DNA of 18,481 nt from an uncultured Collinsella sp. (GCA_902478935.1 CABSMV010000024.1:1-18481), one strand, 5' to 3'; shown: positions 1 through 6,306, counted from the stretch's first letter. Numbers and translations are program-made. Notes: generated by a model not told the origin, from the letters alone.

Positions 1-46
1 AGATGCTCAGGAGTCTCGTGGGCTCGGAGATGTGTATAAGAGACAG
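1..46 (+). other. Nextera i7 sequencing adapter remnant (not genomic)
   Basis: Bases 1-4 (AGAT) match the end of the Illumina P7 sequence. Bases 5-12 (GCTCAGGA) match, from memory, the adapter-strand form of Nextera index N704. Bases 13-27 (GTCTCGTGGGCTCGG) are the Nextera read-2 primer site. Bases 28-46 (AGATGTGTATAAGAGACAG) are the 19-base Tn5 mosaic end. The parts lie in the order and spacing of a Nextera library molecule, so this is untrimmed adapter at a contig end. Genomic sequence starts at 47, exactly where the pyrD reading frame becomes continuous with its family. Confidence 0.97.
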
Positions 47-824
47 GGATAAACTCGGCCGCATCCTCGCCCGTCATGACGCCGCCGACACCGTTGATGG
101 GGATATCGACGGCCTGAGCGACCTCCCAGACCATGCGAACGGCGATGTGGTGGCACAGCGGACCCGAAAGGCCGCCCTTGGGCTTGGCCACACGGGACTT
201 GCGGGTATGAACGTCAATGGCCATGCCCTGGATGGAGTTGATGACCGAAAGGCCGTCGGCTCCCGCGGCCTCGAGAGCCTTGGCAATCTCGGCGACGTTG
301 ACCGGCGCCATCTTTACGAACAGCGGCTTATCGGTCACCTTGCGGCAGGCAGCCATAACGGCAGAGGCGCCCTCGGGCGAGGAGCCCATGGCGGCACCGC
401 CGGCAGCAATATTGGGGCAGCTCACGTTGATCTCGTAGCCGGCAGCCCAGGGGCACAGCTCGACATACATCTCGAGCGCGCGGACAAACTCCTCGACGGA
501 ATGACCGGCAACCTGGCAGATGACCTGGCAACCGTCCTTGGAAAGCTGCTCGAGCCACGGACCGGACTCACGGGCAAAGGCGGCCACGCCGGGGTTCTGA
601 AGGCCCACGGAGTTGATCATGCCGCCCGGGATCTCGGCCATACGGGGCGCGGGGTTGCCGGGCCAGGGCTCGGCAGCACAACCCTTGGTGGTGATGGCGC
701 CCAGCTGGGAGACATCAAAGAAGTTCTGGAACTGCCAGCCGTAGCCAAAGGTACCGGCTGCGGTGTTGATGGGGTTCTGCATCTTGACGCCGCCGAAATC
801 GACGGCCATGTTCACGGTACCCAC
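47..824 (-). CDS. pyrD: Dihydroorotate dehydrogenase B, catalytic subunit (C-terminus missing)
   Basis: FMN-dependent oxidation of dihydroorotate to orotate, the fourth step of pyrimidine synthesis, in the cytoplasm. About 259 of the usual 300-310 residues are present; the C-terminus is lost at the adapter junction. The class 1 signature INVSCPN is visible, with the class 1B catalytic cysteine near residue 136, along with NSVGLQNPG and the FMN-phosphate-side segment PINGVGGVMTGEDAAEFI near the cut. The partner PyrK lies directly upstream, which fits the NAD-linked heterotetrameric 1B enzyme. I place the start at GTG 824, which shares one base with the pyrK TAG and has AGGTGG about 10 bases upstream. 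An in-frame ATG at 809 is the alternative. The operon order and the TAG/GTG overlap suggest translational coupling to pyrK. Confidence 0.93.
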
Positions 825-1615
825 TAGAAGACCACCACCTTGGAAGCATCGAACACGGGGCCGCACATGCAGGCGCCCTTCATACCGTCGACCGTCTCGA
901 CATTGCAGGTGTTGCAGGCGCCAAAGCCGCAGCTCATCATGCGCTCAAGCGACACCTCGCAGTACGCACCGGCCTCGGCGGCGGCGGCGGCGACTTTCTT
1001 CATCATGACAGCGGGGCCGCAGCTGGCCACGTAGTCGTAGCCGCCCTCGCCGAGCAGCTCGGCGGCAGGATCGGTGCAAAAACCGTGCGTGCCAAGCGAA
1101 CCGTCGTCAGTGCAAACGTTGACCGTGTCGCACAAAGCGCGGAACTCATCGATGCCCACGGCCTTGGACGCGGTGCCAAAGCCCAGGCACACGTCGACAG
1201 CCACACCCTGCTCGGCAAGCTTACCGGCAAGGCACAGCACGGGCGGAACGCCGATGCCGCCCGCCACGAGCAGCGCCTTCCTGGTGCCCTCGGGCACGAA
1301 CCAGCCGCGGCCGCCAGGACCCAGCAGATTAGAGGTGGAGCCGGGGCCCATCTGCGACAGACGACGGGTGTCGTCGCCCACGACGGCGTACCACAGCTCG
1401 ACGGTGCCGGCCTGGGCGTCGGCGCGATAGAAGCTCAGGGGCACGCGAAGCAGCGAGGACGCATCACCGGGCACGGCAATGTTCACAAACTGACCGGGCT
1501 TGAGCGCACTTGCAAGCTTGGGGGCCGAGATGACGAGCGAGAAGATGCCGTCGGCGATCTCCTGGTTCGAGACGACCTCGAAGTCGTGCATGCGTGCAGT
1601 GGAAGGTGTGGGCAT
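824..1615 (-). CDS. pyrK: Dihydroorotate dehydrogenase B, electron transfer subunit
   Basis: 263-residue iron-sulfur flavoprotein that passes electrons from PyrD's FMN through FAD and a [2Fe-2S] cluster to NAD+. An N-terminal ferredoxin-reductase-like FAD domain contains GQFVNIAVPG (about 41-50) and RVPLSFYRAD (57-66). The NAD-binding segment GGIGVPPVLCLAGKL lies near 119-133. The C-terminal cluster cysteines are 229, 234, 237 and 249, in the spacing C-x4-C-x2-C-x11-C. The start ATG at 1615 is chosen because GGAG lies 5 bases upstream; an in-frame codon at 1705 would add an arginine-rich stretch unlike the family and would read through the intercistronic hairpins. It is separated from pyrC by 92 bases, the only sizeable gap inside this operon, and that gap contains a terminator-like stem-loop. 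Confidence 0.95.
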   Translation of the reverse strand: MPTPSTARMHDFEVVSNQEIADGIFSLVISAPKLASALKPGQFVNIAVPGDASSLLRVPLSFYRADAQAGTVELWYAVVGDDTRRLSQMGPGSTSNLLGPGGRGWFVPEGTRKALLVAGGIGVPPVLCLAGKLAEQGVAVDVCLGFGTASKAVGIDEFRALCDTVNVCTDDGSLGTHGFCTDPAAELLGEGGYDYVASCGPAVMMKKVAAAAAEAGAYCEVSLERMMSCGFGACNTCNVETVDGMKGACMCGPVFDASKVVVF

Positions 1616-1630
1616 AGACGCTCCAATCCC

Positions 1631-1646
1631 CCATGCGGTTGCATGG
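1631..1646 (-). promoter_or_regulatory. Small hairpin just upstream of the pyrK ribosome binding site
   Basis: A perfect 6-base inverted repeat, CCATGC and GCATGG, with a 4-base loop. It ends 6 bases before the GGAG of pyrK on the minus strand. It could limit or shape ribosome access to pyrK, or protect the mRNA downstream of the larger hairpin at 1663-1687. The function is inferred only from position. Confidence 0.4.
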
Positions 1647-1648
1647 TC

Positions 1649-1687
1649 AAAACGAACAGAAAGCGCGGCACCGCAAGGGCGCCGCGC
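1649..1687 (-). terminator. Terminator-like hairpin between pyrC and pyrK
   Basis: On the minus strand a 10-base-pair stem (GCGCGGCGCC with GGTGCCGCGC, one G-U pair) closes a 5-base loop at 1663-1687. It is followed by a T-rich but interrupted tract (TTTCTGTTCGTTTT). It sits 20 bases after the pyrC stop and 47 bases before the pyrK start. This could be a partial intrinsic terminator or attenuator that lowers pyrKD expression relative to pyrRBC, or a 3'-end stabiliser of processed mRNA. pyrK has no obvious promoter of its own here, so termination is probably incomplete. Confidence 0.55.
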
Positions 1688-1707
1688 ACATAAGCGATAA
1701 GGCAATG

Positions 1708-2997
1708 CTAGCAGATGCAGCCGTCGGCGAGCGTCTGCTTGCCGCCGACAAACACATCGGTGGCACGACCGGTGAGCGTGCGGCCGGCGAAACCGGAGTT
1801 CTCGGCGCGCGACTCGTAACCGTCCTCGCCGACCGTCCAGGTGGCGGACGCGTCGAACACGGTCAGATCGGCAACGGAGCCCGCCTTGACCTGAACCTGG
1901 TCGAGGCCCAGGATCTCACGCGGCTTGATGGCCATGAGCTCGACCATGCGGCCCACGCTCATCTTGCCCGTGTTGACCAGCTCGGTGAGCACGAGCGACA
2001 GCGAGGTCTCGAGGCCAATCATGCCAAAGGGCGCAAGCTCGAACTCGCGGGCCTTCTCCCACGGAGTGTGCGGAGCGTGATCGGTGACGATAACGTCGAC
2101 GGTACCGTCGATGACACCCTGACGGATGGCCTCGGCGTCCTCGTCGGTGCGCAGCGGCGGATTGACCTTGAGCGAGGTGTTGTAGGTATCGTCCAGGTCG
2201 TTCTCGGTCAGGAACATGTGGTGCGGGGTAGCCTCGCAGGTAACCCGAACGCCAGCGGCCTTACCGGCGCGCACGATTTCCAGGCCATGGGCGGTGGAGA
2301 TGTGCTGGATGTGCAGCTTGGCACCGGTCAGCTTAGCGATCTCGATGTCGCGAGCGATCTGGAGCTCCTCGCCGGCAGCCGGCCAGCCCTCGAGGGCCAG
2401 ACGGGTCGAAACCTTGCCCTCGTTGATCTGGCCGTGGCCGACCAGGTCCTCGTCCTGGCAGTGGCTCATAAAGACCTTGCCGAACATCTTGCCGTAGTCC
2501 ATGCAGCGGCGGAGCATGCCCGCGCCCTGTACGCCGCGACCGTCGTCGGTAAAGGCGACGGCGCCGTGGGCGACCATATCGCCCATCTCGGACATAGCCT
2601 CGCCCTTAAGGCCGCGGGTCATGGCGCCCGACGGATAGACGCGGCAGTGACCGACCTCGGCAGCGCGGGACTTGACGAACTCCACGACGGTGCCGTTATC
2701 GGTGACGGGATCGGTGTTGGGCATGGCGCACACGCCGGTGAAGCCGCCCTTGGCAGCTGCGCGGGTACCGCTCTCGATGTCCTCTTTGACCTCATAGCCG
2801 GGCTCGCGAAGGTGAACGTGCATATCCACCAGGCCAGGGACGAGGTACTTGCCGGAAAGGTCGCGGACCTCGGCTCCCTCGACGGCGAGATTCTCGCCGA
2901 CCTCGGCGATCTTGTCGCCGTCAATCAGGACGTCAACGACACCGTCAAGCTCGACGGACGGGTCGACGACGTGGGCATTCTTAAGAAGCAAGGCCAT
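1708..2997 (-). CDS. pyrC: Dihydroorotase
   Basis: 429-residue zinc amidohydrolase that cyclises N-carbamoyl-aspartate to dihydroorotate, step three of the pathway. Metal-ligand motifs are visible: HVHLREPG with H60 and H62, SHC with H179, QHIS with H232, and VTDHAPH with D306. Other family segments are GFTGVCAMPNTDPV and CEATPHH. The length and motifs fit the class I (Bacillus/Aquifex-like) dihydroorotases. The start ATG at 2997 is preceded by GGAGG at 8 bases, within the end of pyrB, so the two genes overlap by 17 bases and are probably translationally coupled. A longer in-frame extension to 3153 lies entirely inside pyrB and is rejected. Confidence 0.97.
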   Translation of the reverse strand: MALLLKNAHVVDPSVELDGVVDVLIDGDKIAEVGENLAVEGAEVRDLSGKYLVPGLVDMHVHLREPGYEVKEDIESGTRAAAKGGFTGVCAMPNTDPVTDNGTVVEFVKSRAAEVGHCRVYPSGAMTRGLKGEAMSEMGDMVAHGAVAFTDDGRGVQGAGMLRRCMDYGKMFGKVFMSHCQDEDLVGHGQINEGKVSTRLALEGWPAAGEELQIARDIEIAKLTGAKLHIQHISTAHGLEIVRAGKAAGVRVTCEATPHHMFLTENDLDDTYNTSLKVNPPLRTDEDAEAIRQGVIDGTVDVIVTDHAPHTPWEKAREFELAPFGMIGLETSLSLVLTELVNTGKMSVGRMVELMAIKPREILGLDQVQVKAGSVADLTVFDASATWTVGEDGYESRAENSGFAGRTLTGRATDVFVGGKQTLADGCIC

Positions 2998-3925
2998 TAT
3001 CGGCACCTCCAAGCAGCAGATACAGGATAGCCATACGCACGCAGATACCGGCGTAGACCTGCTCCAGGATGACGGAGCGTTGCGGGTGGTCGGCCATATA
3101 GGAGTCGAACTCAACGCCGCGGTTGATGGGGCCCGGGTGGCAGATGATCGCATCGGGCTTCATGAGCTTCTCGCGGTCCTTGGTCAGGCCGAAGAGCTTG
3201 TGGTACTCGCGAATGGTCGGGAACGGGGCACCCTCGAGGCGCTCCTGCTGCACGCGCAGCATGTAGACGACGTCCAGCTCGGGCAGGACGGAATCGAGGT
3301 CGCTCGTCACGTGGTCGCAGCCCAGGACCTCGGGCGCCGGCGGCAGCAGCGTGCCGGGGGCGACGGCGTAGGTCTCGCAGCCCATGATCTTAAGGGCGGG
3401 GATCAGCGAGCCGCACACGCGGGAGTGGGCGATATCGCCGACGACGGCGACCTTCAGACCGTGGAAGTCACCCTTGTGCTCCCAGATGGTGTACAGGTCG
3501 AGCAAGGCCTGCGTGGGATGGTTGTGCTTGCCGTCACCGGCGCAGATGACGCTTGCGGGCGAGTTCTGCGTGACGATGTAGGGAGCACCGGCGTGCTTAT
3601 CGCGAACGACGATGCAGTCGATCTTATAGGCGTTGAGGGTCTCGACGGTGTCGACGAGGCTCTCACCCTTGACCGTGGAGGTCGAGGAGCCGCCAAAGTT
3701 AAGACTGTCGGCCGAAAGACGCTTCTCGGCGAGCTCGAAGGAGCTGCGGGTGCGCGTCGAGGGCTCGTTGAACATGTTGACGATGGTCTTGCCCTTGAGC
3801 GTGGGGACCTTCTTGATCGCACGCTCGTTGACCTCGGAGAACGCCTTGGCGGTCTCGAGGATGAGCTTAATGTCCTCTTCGGAGTACTCGGTAATGTCGA
3901 TCAGGTGCTTATGGTTGAACGCCAC
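2981..3925 (-). CDS. pyrB: Aspartate carbamoyltransferase catalytic subunit
   Basis: 314-residue enzyme (E. coli 310-311) that joins carbamoyl phosphate and aspartate, the first committed step of pyrimidine synthesis. The carbamoyl-phosphate loop STRTR (56-60) and the HPTQALLDLYTI segment (about 136-147) are intact, as are the aspartate-side motifs MLRVQQER and HPGPINRGVE. The start is GTG 3925, 4 bases after the pyrR stop; GGGAGG lies 11 bases upstream. An alternative in-frame GTG at 3937 abuts the Shine-Dalgarno sequence and is unlikely. No regulatory pyrI is adjacent; control is probably through PyrR. Confidence 0.96.
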   Translation of the reverse strand: MAFNHKHLIDITEYSEEDIKLILETAKAFSEVNERAIKKVPTLKGKTIVNMFNEPSTRTRSSFELAEKRLSADSLNFGGSSTSTVKGESLVDTVETLNAYKIDCIVVRDKHAGAPYIVTQNSPASVICAGDGKHNHPTQALLDLYTIWEHKGDFHGLKVAVVGDIAHSRVCGSLIPALKIMGCETYAVAPGTLLPPAPEVLGCDHVTSDLDSVLPELDVVYMLRVQQERLEGAPFPTIREYHKLFGLTKDREKLMKPDAIICHPGPINRGVEFDSYMADHPQRSVILEQVYAGICVRMAILYLLLGGADNGLAS

Positions 3926-3929
3926 GGTA

Positions 3930-4514
3930 CTACTCACCTCCCAGCGGCGCGGAGCCCACGTGGGAACCCGGCGCGACGTCGTTAATCTCGACGGCGGTGT
4001 GGCCGTCGACTTCCTTCATATATAGGTGCACGTTCTCCTCATGCGACGAGGGAACGTTCTTGCCGACAAAGTCCGGCGAGATGGGGAGCTCGCGGTGGCC
4101 GCGGTCAACGAGGACTGCCAGCTCAATACGGCTCGGACGGCCCAAGTCCATGACGGCGTCGAGAGCGGCGCGAATGGTACGGCCCGTATACAGGATGTCG
4201 TCCACCAGCACGACGCGCTTGCCGTCGACGCTAAAGGGAATGTTGGTGGCGTGGATCGCGGGAGCGAAATTGGTAGCGTAGTCATCGCGGTAGAAGCTGA
4301 TGTCGAGGCTGCCGAGCGGAACGTCGACGCCCTCGATCTCCTTGATCTCCTCGGCGAGCTTCTTTGCCAGAAGGTCGCCGCGCGTGACGATGCCGACCAG
4401 AGCGAGGTCTTCACAGCCCTCGTTGCGCTCGAGAATCTCGTGCGCGATGCGGGTCATCGCTCGATTGACGGCGGTCTCGTCCATAATGACCGCCTTGGGG
4501 GAAGTCGTGCCCAT
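3930..4514 (-). CDS. pyrR: PyrR, pyrimidine operon RNA-binding regulator / uracil phosphoribosyltransferase
   Basis: 194-residue type I phosphoribosyltransferase-fold protein. The PRPP-binding signature VVLVDDILYTGRT lies at residues 101-113, and the N-terminal SPKAVIMDETAVNRAMTRIA and GIVTRGDLLAKKLA segments are typical of PyrR rather than of Upp. In Gram-positive bacteria PyrR binds a hairpin in pyr mRNA when UMP is high and causes termination or translational block; it can also make UMP from uracil. It is the first gene of the pyr operon here and its leader holds a matching candidate hairpin. The start ATG at 4514 has AAGGAG 4 bases upstream. The length is slightly above the usual 175-185, mostly a C-terminal tail ending APLGGE. 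Confidence 0.95.
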   Translation of the reverse strand: MGTTSPKAVIMDETAVNRAMTRIAHEILERNEGCEDLALVGIVTRGDLLAKKLAEEIKEIEGVDVPLGSLDISFYRDDYATNFAPAIHATNIPFSVDGKRVVLVDDILYTGRTIRAALDAVMDLGRPSRIELAVLVDRGHRELPISPDFVGKNVPSSHEENVHLYMKEVDGHTAVEINDVAPGSHVGSAPLGGE

Positions 4515-4535
4515 CGATCTCCTTCCTCACATGTC

Positions 4536-4584
4536 TTGACTGCTGACACAGTCAAAAAAATAGATGCCCGACCGCTCAAAGCGG
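4536..4584 (-). terminator. Candidate attenuator region in the pyr leader: GC hairpin, seven-U run, then a second hairpin
   Basis: Read on the minus strand, a 5-pair hairpin (CCGCT/AGCGG, 4572-4584) is followed after 11 bases by TTTTTTT (4554-4560). Next comes a 7-pair hairpin (TTGACTG/CAGTCAA, 4536-4555) that overlaps the end of the U run and lies about 13 bases before the AAGGAG of pyrR. The first stem is short and not directly against the U run, so it is not a textbook intrinsic terminator. A longer pairing of GCCC (4604-4607) with GGGC (4566-4569) would bring a stem closer. Attenuation is an inference. Confidence 0.45.
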
Positions 4585-4592
4585 AACCAGAC

Positions 4593-4640
4593 ACCCACAG
4601 GAAGGGCTGCTCTTTGGCAGCTATGTAATTCCATGTGGGT
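4593..4640 (-). promoter_or_regulatory. Candidate PyrR-binding stem-loop in the pyr operon leader
   Basis: The minus strand folds into one long stem-loop. ACCCACA pairs with TGTGGGT; a single bulged T follows; then GGAA pairs with TTCC. An asymmetric internal loop (TTACATA opposite CC) is followed by GCTGC paired with GCAGC, closing the hexaloop CAAAGA. The B. subtilis PyrR consensus, as I recall it, is a hairpin with a CNGNGA hexaloop and an internal bulge. Here C, G and A of the loop agree and the third base is A instead of G. The position directly upstream of pyrR supports the assignment. Confidence 0.5.
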
Positions 4641-4670
4641 ATCTCGTACCCCTTTAATGGTCAAGGGATA
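4637..4670 (-). promoter_or_regulatory. Two mutually exclusive helices at the 5' side of the pyr leader
   Basis: On the minus strand TATCCCTT (4670-4663) can pair with AAGGGGTA (4654-4647), giving eight pairs with one G-U and an 8-base loop. Alternatively GGGTA (4651-4647) pairs with TACCC (4641-4637) around the loop CGAGA. The second helix uses bases needed both by the first helix and by the candidate PyrR-binding stem at 4593-4640, so it is an alternative fold of the kind expected in an RNA switch. Base pairing is seen; switching is inferred. Confidence 0.45.
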
Positions 4671-4709
4671 GTGTAGCCAACCTCAAGCTGAATTGCGAGC
4701 ATAAATACA

Positions 4710-4738
4710 GAGCATTCCGTAAACGGAGCCCAATGCTC
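4710..4738 (-). repeat. Nested inverted repeat near the predicted pyr transcription start
   Basis: A perfect 7-base inverted repeat (GAGCATT/AATGCTC) encloses a second small one (CCG-TTTA-CGG on the minus strand). It lies 9 to 37 bases downstream of the proposed pyr -10 box. It could be an operator or a 5'-end mRNA hairpin; nothing further can be read from it. Confidence 0.4.
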
Positions 4739-4746
4739 AATAAACC

Positions 4747-4775
4747 TATATATATTTGTGGGACGAGCTTGAAAA
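4747..4775 (-). promoter_or_regulatory. Candidate promoter of the pyr operon
   Basis: On the minus strand TTTTCA (4775-4770) and TATATA (4752-4747) are 17 bases apart, each a 4-of-6 match to the housekeeping consensus. A transcript from here would carry a leader of about 225 bases before pyrR, containing all the hairpins described. The heptamer ACGAGCT occurs directly repeated at 4763-4769 and 4783-4789, 20 bases apart, flanking the -35 box. Confidence 0.35.
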
Positions 4776-4884
4776 CGCACACACGAGCTGGCATAATCCC
4801 CTCTGCTGCACGCAAATCGGATCTACGTCCAGGGCCGTGGCGTGGGCACTATCGCCAAAAGAGAAATATCTCTGTGTAGATTAC

Positions 4885-4912
4885 GCACAGGGAGCTGCTT
4901 CTGTGCTATAGT
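4885..4912 (+). promoter_or_regulatory. Candidate extended -10 promoter of rpmB with flanking inverted repeat
   Basis: TGCTATAGT (4904-4912) is a good extended -10 element 54 bases before the rpmB start. No convincing -35 box is seen 16-18 bases upstream, as expected for an extended -10 promoter. A perfect 6-base inverted repeat, GCACAG (4885-4890) and CTGTGC (4901-4906), ends at the -10 box and partly overlaps it, so it could act as an operator. A second small inverted repeat (AGAGA-AATA-TCTCT) lies at 4860-4873. Confidence 0.45.
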
Positions 4913-4966
4913 TCAGGCTTGTTTGTTAACGCGACATGTTCGTTTGTCGCCCAAGGAGGGTCAGTT

Positions 4967-5155
4967 ATGTCCAAAGTTTGCGAAGTTTGCGGTAAGCACC
5001 CCGTTGCCGGTCGCTCCATCAGCCACTCTCACCGCGTCACCAACCGTAAGTTCCGCCCCAACATCCAGCGCGTCTACGTCGTCGTCGATGGTCACCGTCG
5101 CAAGATGAACGTTTGCTCCACCTGCCTCAAGTCTGGCAAGGTTGCGCGCTCCTAA
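4967..5155 (+). CDS. rpmB: 50S ribosomal protein L28
   Basis: 62-residue structural protein of the large ribosomal subunit. The N-terminal MSKVCEVCGKHPVAGRSISH and the segment FRPNIQRVYV are typical of L28. Two CxxC pairs (CEVC near residues 5-8 and CSTC near 51-54) mark it as the zinc-binding form. The start is ATG 4967 with AAGGAGG about 8 bases upstream; a longer in-frame reading to 4919 is not supported by any ribosome binding site. It stands alone, divergent from the pyr operon, and is closed by a strong terminator. Confidence 0.97.
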   Translation: MSKVCEVCGKHPVAGRSISHSHRVTNRKFRPNIQRVYVVVDGHRRKMNVCSTCLKSGKVARS

Positions 5156-5223
5156 ATAAGGTCTTACCAACAAGTACCTCGGACTCTCCGGGTCAAAGAC
5201 CTCGCGTTCATATAGAACTTACC

Positions 5224-5254
5224 AAAGGCGCCCCCCTACGGAGGGCGCCTTTTT
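5224..5254 (+). terminator. Rho-independent terminator of rpmB
   Basis: A 10-base-pair perfect stem (AAAGGCGCCC with GGGCGCCTTT) closes a 9-base loop and runs into five T. The A tract on the left arm means it could also work on the minus strand, against transcription leaving the RAYT gene. Confidence 0.93.
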
Positions 5255-5275
5255 GCACTCATTGTGCACTCATTG
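5254..5275 (+). repeat. Tandem 11-base duplication at the left edge of the repeat cluster
   Basis: TGCACTCATTG occurs twice with no gap (5254-5264 and 5265-5275), beginning at the last T of the rpmB terminator. The second copy runs into the first GGGGACAGAC repeat unit. It may mark slippage or duplication during spread of the repeats, or part of another repeat unit. Confidence 0.85.
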
Positions 5276-5367
5276 GGGACAGACTTACATGAGTGTTTTC
5301 ACGCATTGGGGACAGACTTAAATGAGTGTTTTCACGCATTGGGGACAGACTTAGATGAGTGCTTTCC
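5267..5367 (+). repeat. Three 33-base tandem repeats (left REP-like cluster)
   Basis: Units begin CATTGGGGACAGACTTA at 5271, 5304 and 5337. They continue with a variable base (C, A, G), then ATGAGTG and, in the first two, TTTTCACG; the third diverges after GAGTGCTTTC. The first unit with its preceding bases forms a perfect 7-pair hairpin, CACTCAT (5267-5273) with ATGAGTG (5289-5295), around the GGGGACAGAC loop. The second has a single mismatch in that stem. This single-stranded hairpin form is what RAYT proteins bind. Confidence 0.9.
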
Positions 5368-5423
5368 AAAGCTCACAGTGCATCGACGAACTCACGGCGC
5401 TTCGATCGCCACCAGTACGTACC

Positions 5424-6200
5424 TCACGCCGCCTCGTTCCAGCCCGCGGTGGCCTTGGTTACGCTTGTGGCGCCGATGCCGGTGATACGGGCAATTTGCT
5501 TGACCGTGAGATGCGCCCGCCTGAGCCTCAGCAGACAGGCATCGCGATCGGGGCGTGGCAGGGCCTTGAGCATCGCAGGATCTATGCTCGGAAGCACTTC
5601 GCGCGCAATGGAAAGGACCTCCTCATCGGGGATCCGCCGGCGTGGAAGAACCTCCACTGACCAGATGCGCTCGGCAACTTCCTTGAGATGCTCGCAATAG
5701 CAACGGGAGCCTCCGACAATATCGAGCATAGGGGCCGCATCACAGATGTCAAAGGGATCATAGCCCAGCTCATATGCCTTGTAGCTTGACCAGCGGTACG
5801 CCTCGAGTGAGTCGAGCGCACCTTTCACGGGATTGAGATGGATATAGTCGAGCAGTTGCACCGCTTGCGTGTCCGACTCAACAGCGACCCGCGAATAGCG
5901 ATTATCAAAGAGATGCCCCGTTCTCCCCGTTTTCCCATTGAAATACTTAGCATATGCCGTCAATGCGCACTGCATCGCCTTTGAAAGATTGTCGAACGGA
6001 TCATCAACCATCAAATGAAAGTGGTTGTCCATAAGGCACCAAGCCAAAACCGCCACTTCATGGCGCGCAAACCTGTCCGAGATATCCGATAGGAAACGAT
6101 AGCGGTCGGAGTCATCTTCAAAAATAATCTGTTTAGAGTTACCACGGTCAAAGACGTGGTAATAGCCGGTGAGCGAAACGGCGCGGGCGCATCGGGGCAT
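5424..6200 (-). CDS. REP-associated tyrosine transposase (RAYT), IS200-like fold
   Basis: 258-residue protein of the Y1/HUH transposase superfamily. Seen in order: the N-terminal YYHVFDRGNSKQIIFEDDSDR segment typical of RAYTs (about 13-33), the metal-binding HUH motif in MDNHFHLMV (H60 and H62), the candidate nucleophile tyrosines in AYAKYFN (Y83, Y86), GHLFDNRY (95-102), and YIHLNPVKGAL (119-129). The C-terminal 80 residues include a helix-turn-helix-like segment (LTVKQIARITGIGATSVTKA, 231-250) not present in the short E. coli protein. The start ATG at 6200 has AAGGAG 8 bases before it. No damage is seen, so the gene appears intact. It probably acts on the flanking GGGGACAGAC hairpin repeats. 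Confidence 0.9.
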   Translation of the reverse strand: MPRCARAVSLTGYYHVFDRGNSKQIIFEDDSDRYRFLSDISDRFARHEVAVLAWCLMDNHFHLMVDDPFDNLSKAMQCALTAYAKYFNGKTGRTGHLFDNRYSRVAVESDTQAVQLLDYIHLNPVKGALDSLEAYRWSSYKAYELGYDPFDICDAAPMLDIVGGSRCYCEHLKEVAERIWSVEVLPRRRIPDEEVLSIAREVLPSIDPAMLKALPRPDRDACLLRLRRAHLTVKQIARITGIGATSVTKATAGWNEAA

Positions 6201-6270
6201 AATCTCTCCTTTCAAAAACTGAACAGGCAACACCTAAAAGGAGAGAAGGAACGCGAAATGCTGAGCCTGT

Positions 6271-6306
6271 GACCTATTTATATCCAATGAGCGGCAAAAA
6301 TAGGTC
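6271..6306. repeat. 9-base inverted repeat upstream of the RAYT gene
   Basis: GACCTATTT (6271-6279) and AAATAGGTC (6298-6306) are perfect inverted copies around an 18-base loop. The loop contains CCAATGAGCGG, which also occurs at the right edge of the REP-like cluster (6373-6383). It lies 70 bases upstream of the RAYT start, so it could be a degenerate repeat unit or part of the RAYT control region. Confidence 0.6.

Noticed and set aside
3..827. Plus-strand open frame beginning in the first bases
   Set aside because: It starts inside the sequencing adapter and is the antisense shadow of pyrD.
1616..1705. Extended N-terminus for PyrK from an in-frame start at 1705
   Set aside because: The extra 30 residues are arginine/alanine-rich and unlike the family, would cross the intercistronic hairpins, and have no ribosome binding site, whereas ATG 1615 has GGAG at good spacing.
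1633..3030. 465-codon open frame on the plus strand opposite pyrC
   Set aside because: Codon-aligned antisense shadow of pyrC; its translation has no family resemblance and it has no ribosome binding site of note.
4671..4709. Possible pyr promoter with -10 box TACACT on the minus strand
   Set aside because: TACACT is acceptable but no -35-like hexamer lies 16-18 bases upstream, and an upstream pair with correct spacing (4747-4775) fits better; it remains a minor alternative.
5267..5367. Possible CRISPR array at the 33-base tandem repeats
   Set aside because: The units are directly adjacent without unique spacers, only three occur, no cas gene is present, and inverse copies flank a RAYT transposase.
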